Assembly (NCBI GenBank): GCA_914767715.1
Contig: OU612065.1
Span: forward strand, 31,928,001 to 31,992,000
From: Membranipora membranacea
Lineage: Eukaryota > Bryozoa > Gymnolaemata > Cheilostomatida > Membraniporidae
Reading direction: 5' to 3'
Length of the DNA: 64,000 nucleotides
The notes under the pieces are model-generated. The model was not told where the DNA came from and ran no database searches. It saw only the letters and a program-made list of their open reading frames with translations. The translations under genes and the position numbers were made by a program. Of the stretch, positions 36,386 to 49,100 are shown in pieces (position 1 is the first letter of the stretch; the number at the start of each line of letters is the position of its first letter).

Positions 36386-37147
36386 CTTTGCGTAACTTTA
36401 GAATGACAATTAAAGTTGGCGATTTGCAACAACTAGTTGGACAATGCAGAAATCATTAGGCAAAATGAGGGACATGTTACTTGGAAAGAAAATTGATTCT
36501 TGATAATCAGTGTAAAAACACATGAATCATGGTAAATCACCTACGCTGTTGACAGCGGCGATGGTGCATTGGGAACAGAGTCGCTCTCGACTAATTAAGG
36601 GAATAACCATGATTCATGGGATTTAACATTGACTATTAGTTTTCTAATTTGTTTTCTTTCCACGGCACATGTTGCACTTTTGCCTATTCAGTGCTTGGAT
36701 CAAAAAGTGGTTTACAGCTAGATGCTATTTACCTTTAAGTTCTACTGACTGTTATTACTAGTGTTTACTGGATGTAAATTGCCTGTTAACCCGTGATTCA
36801 CTTTGGTTGTAGTGCATCAGCCTATTACACTGCCCATACTGCCTGATCCACTTGCCCTATATGAAAAGTGAAGCAGGGAGTGTCAATGTATACAGTGTTC
36901 TGGTCGCCTGTTCTTTTACTTCTCAGGCTTTGTGTCACATGCACCTCCATACTGGACCTTTCAAGCCTGGCATGTTTGCATCTACTGAGAGCATGTAATG
37001 ATAACTCTCAGTAAAGCAGAACATCAATTGTTAATCGATAAAATCCTGTTTGATTTCTTTTAGATATTTCTGCTCACTGATGAGGTCACGGTGATGGTCA
37101 GTACACCCAGTGAATAGTAGGAGAGTTAACCTACAGTTATACGTAAC

Positions 37148-40100
37148 ATGGACCTCAGCTCTGATTCTGCCAAGAGGAGAAGACTTGAGGCACAAGCTCA
37201 GGCAACAGGACCAGGACAATCGGCTGGTGATCTGCATGGTATGAAAAATTGCCACCAAATCAAAAATTTTAAGATCTTCTTATCGCCCTACCCTACATCC
37301 TCCAATTAATATGCAAAGTTTGCAGATTTAATACATCTTCATATTTACATGCATCATTTGAAAAAAAATTATACCCAATACCAATTTAAATCAGTAAACT
37401 ATTTGACCAATCCGAATATCATCATGAAGATTTGGCACTTTTGCTTGTTGTCCTCTCATGGAAAACGGAAGGACAACCCTAGAAATTTCAAAGATATTGA
37501 AATTCTTCTCTTGCAAAGTGCATCGCTGCCAAACAGTTAACCATTGATATGATATAATGTGAGATAAGGTCCTCATTATTCAAGTCCACACAATATGTTT
37601 TGTTATTTAGATGCAGCTGATTGGAGCCTTCCTCTCCCTAGTTATACTCAGTCACAACATCGATTTGCACCTACAACTCAACAGACAGAATTCCCAATGG
37701 TCACCCCACAAGGTGCCGCTTACCATAGACCCTCCTCGGGCCGATCGAATGATGTTATGTTGGACAATAATTTCCAGCTACCAAATCTAGGAACCTCATA
37801 TCTACAACCTAGCATGCACATGTACACACAAGCAAGCACCTCTCCATTCAGTTCTTTGTCAGAGCCGACCTTCAATCCTGTGCATCTAAGTGATGGAGGC
37901 CATCATTTACCATCAAATGATTTTCACTATGGTCAACATGCCTATAACGAAATTTCCCAACCTCATCATCGTGGTTCAGTCCCTCCTGTGATGCTACCCA
38001 GTCATCAGTTATACCCACAAGGAGCTGCTTCGTCTGACATAACCAATACATCCTTGCACACTACAGGTAACTGAATTTAACTTATACTTTTGGTTAAAAT
38101 TGCTGGTCTTTCGCTTTCCGAGTACTGTGAAATAGCAGCCGCATTGCTTCTGAGGTTCTTACGCTCTTGACCAACCTGATACCCTCTTAGTTGATATAAG
38201 GGTTAGTCAAAATCAGAAGCTCTGTTCCTATTTTGAAAATATATTTTAAATGAAAATCATAGATTTACCTCCCCTCCCCCCGGAATGAGTAAACAGTTAA
38301 GGTCAAGTGCCAAAGATATACAAATGGTCAATGACATTACTGTGTCCCTTGTGTACCTGTGTACCTTTGTAGTCTAAGAGAAATTGACTCTCTTTTTCTC
38401 GCGACTGCTCTTAACATCACATCTTGATGATAAAGATATCTAGTTCATAATTACACGAATATTTATGGATTCTAGAATAGTCTCATAACCTTGAGAAATA
38501 AAACCACTTGATGCTGTTGAAACGCATTAAACTAAGTTCTCTTATTAAAGATTTAACTTTGCGCTGCGCTGCACTGCAGCTCCGTTGTCAATGTCTTTGT
38601 GGTCAGGGTTTCTAGACCAACAGCAAAATATCAAGCAATACCAACTATGTTTGAAAAAAGAACATGTACAACATACAGGAACCATGATGACATGGGATAA
38701 ATGTACTTGGTATTTCAACAAAATCACGAAACAAAGTGATCTTTGTGCATAACTAATATCTGTGATGAGCAGGAAATCATCAACTAAATCAATATCAGCC
38801 AATAATTATAAGCTGGGGTTCATACCCAACACCAATGTAATCATGAAGATTTGGCACTTTTGCTTGTTGTCCTCTCATTGAAAACAGGAAGACAACCCTA
38901 TGGATTTCATAGATATCGAAATTCTTCTCTTGCAAAGTGCATCGCTGCCAAACAGTTAACCATTGACATGGTATAATGTGAGATAAGGTCCTCACAATTC
39001 CAGCCCTCATATATGTTTTATTTATTTAGATGCAGCTAAATGGAGACCTCCTCTCCCTGGTTATAATCAGTCACAACATCAATCTGCACCAACAGCACAA
39101 CAGACAGTATTCCCAATGGTCGCCCGACAAGGTGGCCCTTGCCATGGATTTTCCTCAGGCTATTCAAAAGATGCTATTTTGGACCACAATTTCCAGCTAC
39201 AGAATCATTTCACTCAATTTTTACCACCACAACCAAGCACTTCTACGTTCAGTGCTTTGCTAGAGCCGACCTTCGACCCTGTGAATCTAAGTTATGGAGG
39301 CCATCATTTACCTTCAAATGATTTTCACTATGGTCAACGTACATATAACGAAATGTACCAGCCTCATCATAGTAGTTCAGTCCCTCCACTGATGCGACCC
39401 GGACATCAGGTATACCCACAGCGACCTGCTTCATCTGGAACAACCAATACAACCAGGAAGTCAACAAGTGAGTGAATTTGACTTACATTTTTGGTAAAAC
39501 ATTTTGGTTAAAATAGCTATTGGTCTTTCGCTTTCCGAAGACTGTGAAATAAACGTTCCTCAAGACACAGCTGCATTGTTTCTGAGGTTCTCAGGCTCTT
39601 TACCATTGATGATACCCTCTTAGTTGATATAAAGGTTGGTTAAAATCAGCAGCTCTGTCCGTATTCTTAAAATATATATTTTATATCAAAATCATATATC
39701 CCCCCCCCCCCCCGGAATGAATAAACAGTTAAGGTCAAGTGCCAAAGATATACAAACGGTCGAGAACATTACTAGTTCCTTGTTTACTATCTATAAAACC
39801 TTTGTAGTCTAAAGGAAATTGACTCTCTTTTTCTTGCGACTGCTCTTAACTTCACATCTTGACGATAAAATTAAAAGGTCTCATCACCTTGGGAAATTGA
39901 ATCACATGAATCGTTTCACATTCTAATGTTCACAGAGTATTATAAAGTCTGGTATCGAGATGACAGTGAACCAGATATAAATGAGATACCTGATGATCCA
40001 CCCTACAGCAGTCTCACACTAGAAGATATACTATCAGCTACACAAGGTCACACTGTGACTCATATGGCTGTCAGAGGAGACATACCACCACTCAGTCGCA

Positions 40101-43100
40101 TAGCTCCTAATCTCAAAGTCCTGAAATGTAATAAGGTTGAAGACGGATCCAAGTTAGAGAAGTGAGTATATTAAGATGTGTATAAGAAACTGTACTTTTA
40201 CCTCATTCATCAAACTAGGCTACTCTCCTTATCTGTAATTGAATTGACTGAGGACTAATATCAGGTGTCCTTCCTGGTTGCAATGCCACAAACCAAATTC
40301 TCGCTTAGATACGCAGAGTAATCACAACTAAGTTGTGCTGTTTTGCAGTTTCACTGTCAATCACTTTGTGGTCAAACAAAAACCTACTGTGAATGAAAAG
40401 AAACTTGTGCACTATGAATCTCAGAAATCACGGTAAAATGGGATAAATGTAGGTGTCTTATCTCAATAAACTCTAAGAAACAACGAATCTTTGTGCAGAA
40501 AATCTATTATCTGTGATGAGCAGGTAATTTCTCTACTAAATCATAATTGGCCAATGGGGTTCAGTGAAAGCATACCACGGTGTTTTTATGGTCTGATGTC
40601 AAGACCATCGCAATAATCGCTTCAGTCAAGTTAAGAGTGCTTAAAAATCCCTAGGCTAGTATTTGACAGTGAAAAAGTCGAAAATGTAACAAATAAGTCT
40701 ATATCTAATATTTATATATGTGTGTATGTGAGCATTATCTTTGTGATTTTTAGATGATGTCTAGATTTACCCCTCTGAATTTGGTGAGAGCTTTCAATAG
40801 GACAATTGGATATTTTCTGGTGTTTGAGGATATTAGCAAAAAATGACTTTATATTATTATAATTATCTGTTCATTACAGCATCACATCTCTTGTAAACCT
40901 CGAGGAGCTGAGTATATGTGGTGAAGGCCTGCCTATATCGTTTTGAGAATGTTGCGTCATGGTGCCAATCATTCTTAGTACTGCTTTCAAATCAGAATGA
41001 GTTGAACCCAACTTACTGAAAACTGCACAGAATGCAGGCAACATTTTTTGTAATCTACCTGCCTTTCAGAAATGTCTAATTTAGTAATCATATAGTAATA
41101 TTCATGAATGAGTATAAGCAATTTCTTACATGATGTGTAATTAGAAGTTTAAGATTACTCCACCTTCGGAAATATTTCAGTTCAGGCAATATTTTCACTT
41201 TGAACTTCACTGACAGTCCTTATTCTGATTATATTGCCCTCCTTTTTAATCAACTTGGCTGAGCAATTTTTGTGCTTAGGTATGAGGTCTCTACAGCAGT
41301 CACAACAAACTCTACATACGTGGAATTATGCTGCTAAAACACATAGATTTTGATACCTTTGACTGTATGTTTAAACAAGAGGTTCACTTAAAGTGTTATC
41401 GATCATAAAGAACGATGAGCAAACTAAATTTCGTATTAATATAATTATCTGCTCATTACAGCATCACATCTCTTGTAAACCTCGAGGAGCTGAGGATATC
41501 ATTACGTACCTTACCTGAGGGAATCGGGAACCTTAAGAGTCTCCAGAAAGTAGTGATATATGGCACATCTCTCAAAGAGTTTCCTGAAAGGTAGGTATAG
41601 ATTGTTTTGATATTGCGTCATGGTGCCAATCATTCTTAGTACTGCTTTCAAATCAGAATGAGTTTAACCCAACTTACAAAAAACTGCACAGAATGCAGGC
41701 AACATTGTTTCATGATCTACCCTTAGCTTATGTCGTAGTCATAACTCGATAGTTTATGTGGGAAAGTATGAAATGATGATTATGTGTATGAGGTGTGGCA
41801 AATTATGATCCAACAATACCTGTTCAATAATAAGAGCAAGAGAAATATTTCCGAATTCTAAAATTGTTAATACCTGCTGATTGTTGATTTGTTACAAAAA
41901 TTTTCAGCTCTTCCTCAAAGCTCTCCTCATTTTTCGCTAGTAATATTAATCTTCCCAGCATTTATTTGTGTCAGCTGCTCACATTTTAGTGTGTATAGGT
42001 ATGATGTCTCTATAGCAGTCACAAACTCCACAAACTTTAGATTATGCTGCTAATACACATATTTTTCGATTCATTTGATTGGATGCTAAAACAAGAGGCT
42101 CACTTAAAGTTATATCGATCACAAAGAACGATGAGCAAACTAAACTTTGTATTAATATAATTATCTGCTCATTACAGCATCACATCTCTTGTAATCTCTT
42201 ATTTAATATTTCACTCATTAAAAGCAATTTTTAGAGGAAATGACGATATGCAGCGGCGCTGCCGCTGACATGATCGCTACAACTGGGTACACCCTTAATA
42301 TTGGATTCAACACGTTGTTCCACCGTAGAAACACCTTTTATTGAATTCTTAACATTTCACTTAATATATGCAATTTTGAGAAATATTGCGGATATGCTGC
42401 CGCAAGACAGTATCATACTAGCCTCATAAAGATCTGACTTTATACTTATTGAAAATTTTTAATTTGTCCTGATCTAGCACGAGCAGAATTCTGGAAGTTT
42501 ACTTGGTAAATAAATTGGCAAGTCAAAAAATATTTACCGAAATGTTTCAACTCTTCCTCTAAATTCTTGTTATTTTTTCTAATAATAATCTTTCTAGCAT
42601 AGCATAGCTTTTTGCACAGGATGCAAGCAACATTTTTTTAAAAATCTACCTGCCTTTTGGAAATGTCAAATTTAGAAACGATATGCTAATATTCATGAAT
42701 GAGTGTAAGAGATGGTTTAAAGAATTGATAAAGTGATAAAGTGATTTAACTCACCCTCAACATTCTTTTTCTCTAATATTATTAATCATCCCTGCATTTA
42801 TTTATGTCAGCTCTGCCTGTTTGGGTGTTGATGTATCTAGCACAAACAAACACATAGTTTAAGCTACCTCTGCCAAAACTACAGGCTCACTCATGAAAGA
42901 TAAATTAGGTATCTAGAAATCAATATAATTATCTCCTCATTACACCATCACATCTGTTGTAAAACTTCATGGCCAGAATACCTTTTCGGAAGAAATTGGG
43001 AAACTTGCATGATACAATGATCATTTATCACAGTGCTGCCTGAAAGGTAAACATGCACATGTTTTAGGAATTACTGTGTTAATATTTCACGTTTATATTG

Positions 43101-46100
43101 TTATTAGAACCAATGTTTGCTGTAACAACTGGCAACAACATGCACATTCACTGTATGTCCATAGGGTCGAGTTGAGGGAATTTCAGAGCTGTGCGAACCA
43201 AGGGAACGCCTGACGGTTTGCTTGTTCCCAAACTATATGCTGTTTAATTTAATATTTCGATATCTTGGGAATCATAAGATGATTCCAGCAAGAAAATGAT
43301 TTCTGCACATTGTATATACTGCTGCAGTCCAGCTGAAATTTCCGTGTCTTTAATTTAACACAATCTTTGTCTTGAGGCCTTGTTGTAGTGTTAAAAACGC
43401 AAATTGTTGGCCTAGAAAACATAATATGGCATGGTAAAATGAAGCGTTATCAGCTAGATACAGGTTAAACTAAGGCTACCAAATATCTACAGAGCAGTTT
43501 ATGATCAGCAATCAATTCATTAGAAAATATCCATACTTCATTTTGGGATTACAATCGAATTGATGCTCAGATGGATCTTTGATGGGGCCATAAATTATTA
43601 GGGGACGCATAATCCATGTGCATTTTTCTTGGTCAGCTTCTTTTTCAAAAAAATTTACATTCACTTTCATTGTTTCCGCAACATCTTGCTTTCACAACAT
43701 TGTCTTGCCTTTGAGGGGGGATATCCCAACAAAAACTGTATTATCAGAGTACAGGTGGAGGTCACCAAATAGTACTCAAAGGTTCCAGGATTACAAGTTT
43801 GCTCTGGAATTCAGTGGTTATCAAACTTGCTTTATTTCCTTTCAATTACAGCATGCGTACACTCGTCAATTTGGAGGAACTGAGTATATATAACAATCAG
43901 AAGCTGGAATCCTTACCTGACTGGATTGGAGAGCTCACGAGTCTCAAAATCCTCAATGTGTCAAATTGCCAGACACCTAGCCTGCCTGACAGGTATGTAA
44001 TTGTAATAATTTGAGTATGATTGTTCTTTACAATGGTAAACATCATTACGCAAACTAGGTGCCGCGTACTTCAATATCTCCATTTCTATTTTTATTTATG
44101 ATTAAGATGTTTCCTGGTGAAAAGTTGTCTACACATCACATATGCAACACCAGTCCGACAGAAGTTGATGAGTCTCTGTTTTGTTAGAGCATACACAACG
44201 TTTGTCTTGATGGCTCCCTGCAGTGACAAAAACACAGATTGCAAACCTAGAAAATTATTTAGGATGGTGAAAAGAAGCATAATCAGCTGGATTTTGGTTA
44301 AACTAAGGTTTACAAATAACTTCGGAGCAATTTGATCAGTAATATATTCATTAAAAAATATCCAGACTTTATCTTGGGGATTACAACGAGAGTGATGCTC
44401 AAAACGGTCGTTGGACAAACCATAAACTGTCAAGAGATGCACAATCCGTGTGCATTTTTCTTGGTCAGCCTCTACTTAAAAGATTCTTACATTCACGTCC
44501 ATTGTTTCCCAACATTTTGCTTACATAATATTGTACTGCCTTCAATGGGGGATTATCAAAATAAACATTGTACTACCAGGGTACAGGTGGAGGTACCCAT
44601 AGTATAGTACTCAAATGTTCCAGGAATACATATTTGCTCTGACATTTAGTGGTCATCAAACTTGCATTATTTCCCTTTATATTACAGCATGCGTAAACTC
44701 GTCAATTTGGAGGAACTGATGATATCTGTCAGTGAGAAGCTGAAATCCTTACCTGACTGGATTGGAGAGCTCAAGAGTCTCAAAATCCTCAATGTATTCC
44801 TTTGCCATCTAACTAGACTGCCTGACAGGTATGTAATTGTAGTATTTTGAGTCTACCTTCTCTTTTGAATGATAATCTACAGGCAATCTAGGTGCTATTT
44901 ACATTGATATTTCGATTAATTGAGCATGATTAAAGACTTCCTAAGGACCAAAGCAATAGATAGTCTGGCAGCTAGTTCTGCAATAGTTATGCAATATTTT
45001 GACACTGAAAAAATTTGAAGCTCTTCAGGGTGAAAATTATTTTTAGCTTTAGAAAATACCCCCTCTTTCATCAATGAAGCCTCTGAGGTTGCAAAATCTA
45101 GTGGTGTTGTATATGCAATGTGCAGAGAAGTTTTTATCTGGAAACATCTTGAAGACTACAGAAGGACCAAAGCAATATATAGTCCGGCAGCTAGGACTAC
45201 ACAGAAGTTATGCAATATTTAAAAACTGAAGAAATTCTTAGCTCTTCCAAGTAAAACTATGCGTACCTTTGATAATTGCCCCCTTTTTCGTCAATTACCA
45301 CTCTGAGGTTCAAAAATCTAATGCTGTACCAGCCCAACATGCTACCACTTGTATGTAATTTAGAGAACTGTAAAGGTTAGTGGACTCAGTTATCTAAAGT
45401 TGTACGATGTTCCTGAAACTGATAATATATTTATTTTTACTCAAATGTTCCAGGAATACAAATTTGCTCTGACATTTAGTGATCATCAAACTTGCAATAT
45501 TTCCCTTTATATTACAGCATGCGTGAACTCGTCAGTTTGGAGGAACTGAATATATCTGGCAGTAAGGAGCTGGAATCCTTACCTGACTGGATTGGAGAGC
45601 TCAAGAGTCTCAAATTCCTCAATGTATCCAATTGCCAGCTAACTAGACTGCCTGACAGGTATGTAATTGTAGTATTTTGAGTTTGCCTTCTCTTGTGAAT
45701 TATTATATATTTGTAGCTTTAGAAAATACCCCCTCCTTCATCAATTAAGCCTCTGAGGTTCCAAAACCTAGTGGTGTTGTATATGCAATGTGCAGAAAAA
45801 TTTTTATCTGGAAACATCTTGAAAACTATAGAAGGACCAAAGCAATATATAGTCCGGCAGCTAGGACTACACAGCAGTTATGCAATATTTAAAAACTGAA
45901 AAAAATCGATAGCTCTTCCAAGTAAAATTTTGCGTTCCTTTAATAATTGCACCCACCCCCCGTTTTCGTCAATTACCCCTCTGAGGTATGCAATTTAGAG
46001 AACTGTAAAGGTTAATGGACTCAGTTATCTAAAGATGTACAATGTTCCTGAAACTGAAAATAGATTTATTTTTAACATATATGGAACTAATCAGATATTA

Positions 46101-49100
46101 AATATATTTGGAAGTGGTAGCGTATTGCGCTGGTACAGCACTAGATTTTGAAACCTCGTAGGCGCAATTGAAGGATTATTGGTCAAAAGATGAACTATTA
46201 AGGGACCCATATTCCATGTACAATTTCCTACTAGCCAGCTTACACTTTCACTTCAAAGTTTCTTACATTCACTGTCATTGTTGTTCCATTTTGTTGCTTA
46301 TACAGAAATGTCTTCTCTCAATGATATATCAAATATTTGGGCAAAAATTGAATGCAGTTTTATTCAAATCTGAGGTGAAAAATATACATTCTAACCAACC
46401 ATTTGTATACCATGTGTAATATCCTACTACAAGGATCATGTTAGTTTAGTGTGAATGGCAGTGAAATGAAACTGTTGAGCTAGAGATTACAGGAATAGCC
46501 TGAAGGCGGTAATCGAAGCTCTCGAATTCAAATATCACAGCAGTTGCCATGTTGATGGAATAGCAGCAAGATAAGGAAAAGAAGGCTGGTAAATACGTGA
46601 ATCATACGTACTATAACAAAATAATATGTCATGCGAATCGACCAATAAGAGTTTAACCAATAAGAGGGTGTCAGTAAAATAAAGAAAGTTGAGCTAGAAA
46701 TCACCTAAATCGGCTGAAGTGGGAAATCAGACCTCATGTGCCCTAATATGTCAGTTAACACATCAACAATAGAATAGATTTATAAAACCAATAACAACAG
46801 AGAATGTTATTACATCAAATCCAATATGAGAACACACCATCTTTTTTCTTTTCCTTTGAATATATTTATGTTTCTACGTCTTATCATCAACACATCATCA
46901 AATCACGTTGGGTTCTCCAGGGTTGTGGTATGCAAGGCGGTCTTGCTCGCATCATTTTCTTGACGATTATCATCGTTCCGCCCTGGTCTCGTCATCTTCA
47001 TCCGCGGAGAGATAGGGCCTACAATAAAGGTTCTCAGATTCAGTGTGGTACCTCTTCACCCTAGACTTGTTTCTTATCACGTGTCTGCCCTGAAGAGATT
47101 CTACTGTAACTTAAATACCACTGAAATCAATCACGGTTATAGGGTTTTCATAGACAGTTTCTCGCTGCCTCAATAATTTTGGTATCACGATCCTATTACC
47201 TCGTAATATGATATAGCCTACCACACAAGTTCTGTGGCATTCCATCTATACGGGGCGGGAAACCATGACAACCTATCCTCAAGTATAAGCTTTCTAACTA
47301 GCAGAAATTGTTGATCTTTACTAGATGCTAACCCTATTTGTTTGGTTGTCAACGCCGATGGGGTGGATGCAATAGAAATCCTCTTAACACAACATCTGTC
47401 TCTACAAAGTCATCAGATTTGAACACAGTTGGATTTGGGTCTTGCTTAATAAGCCCTGCTATGTTTCATGGCCTTGTATATGAACTACCTCAGAGTCAAA
47501 ACACTGCAATCTCAAAACCCAGCACTCAATGCGCGCATGGCTTACTAGTAGGACAAAACATGTGTAGCAGGGATTGGTGGTTAGTAACAAGTTTGACTTT
47601 CATACCAGAGTAGGTATGGGCTAAACTTTTCACAGGCCCATACTAGACTTGGAAATTCTTTCTCACATGGACTGTATACCGACGTTCAACATCAGTCAGT
47701 GACCTACTGGCATAGCTAATCACCGGATATTCCCCACTTTGGACCTGGACCAGAACGGTACCTAATCCTACATTTGAAGCATCACTGGTAACCATAGTCT
47801 CATTGCCTACATCAATATAACCCAGGGTATGGGTGGTACATAGGGCTTGTTTTAGACTTTAAAATGCCCTCCTCTCATTCTGACCAAAATAGAATTGATC
47901 CTTGGCTTCTCCATGAATAAGTTTCCTGAGTGGTTCACATGTGTCTGGGGTAAATTTTGAGACATACTGAGTCAGGCCTAAGAAACTGCAAATTTCAACT
48001 TGATATGTAGGTTCACAAGAATTCTGCACAGCCTCTGCATGCTTCTGCAATAGGCCTATCCCATTAACGGTCAGTTTGTGTCCTTTAATTCCAAATCTGG
48101 GACTCTATCTATCGGCGTTACATAGGGCTTCTTTTAGACTTTCAAATGCCTTCCGCTCATTCTGACTAACATGCAGTGGCGTATATTAGCACTCACGGCC
48201 CACGGATATCCGTGAATGGCTGAATAGCTCAGTGTGTAGAGCGTCTGCGTAATAATCACTGTTAATAAAATTGTTGTGGGTTCGAATCCCATCATGGTCA
48301 GTTTTTTTCAATTGGGTGCTTTATAACTGGAGCATTTTTACCGTAATCTTCTACTGCTATTGAGTTGTTTTCTGAAAGTACCCAACAGCTCAGTGCTCAC
48401 CTCTCTGCTTGCACTATTTTGCTACCAATATGCAAAAATTTCCGTGGTAGGAGGGCGCTTAAGCGCCCCTCCCACACCCTCCCCGCCACGCTTACGGCGT
48501 GTGGATCGGGCTGCGCCCGATCATTATGCTCATCTATAAAAAGTCAGTGAGTGAATTTTTTTAGAATATACGCCCCTGCTAACATGGAATTAATCTCTGG
48601 CTTCTCCCTAATAAGTTTCCTGTGTGGTTCACATGCTTCAGAGTAATCTGGGATGAATTTTGAGACATACTGAGTCAGGCCTAAGAAACTGCAAATTTCA
48701 GCTTGATATGTAGGTTCACAAGCATTCTGCACAGCCTCTACATGCTTCTGCAATAGGCCTATCCCATTAACAGTCAGTTTGTGTCCTCTAATTCCAATTC
48801 TGGGACTCTGAATTTGCACTTAGCTCGGTTTAGGGTTTAATGAATCTCTCTAAATCATCAATTGCTAGTTGATATGTTTAGATTTCACTTTTCCTACTAC
48901 TGAGAAGACATTTTCAAAACGGGATAAAATTTCCTCCATAGTGTTTCTCACAACATTTAAGCCTAGTCTCGGAATTCCAAACTGAAGAGCAGTTGCCCTT
49001 TTGATAATGTTTTCAGCTTGTCCAATGGCAACATGGAAGTCTGCATTTACCCTGCTTTTGGAAAGTTTAATCTCGAAATTAGCGATCCCCAGCAAATCTA

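Noticed and set aside
46110-46170. A tRNA-like segment in the intron after the last LRR exon
   Set aside because: There is only a weak A-box resemblance and no B box.
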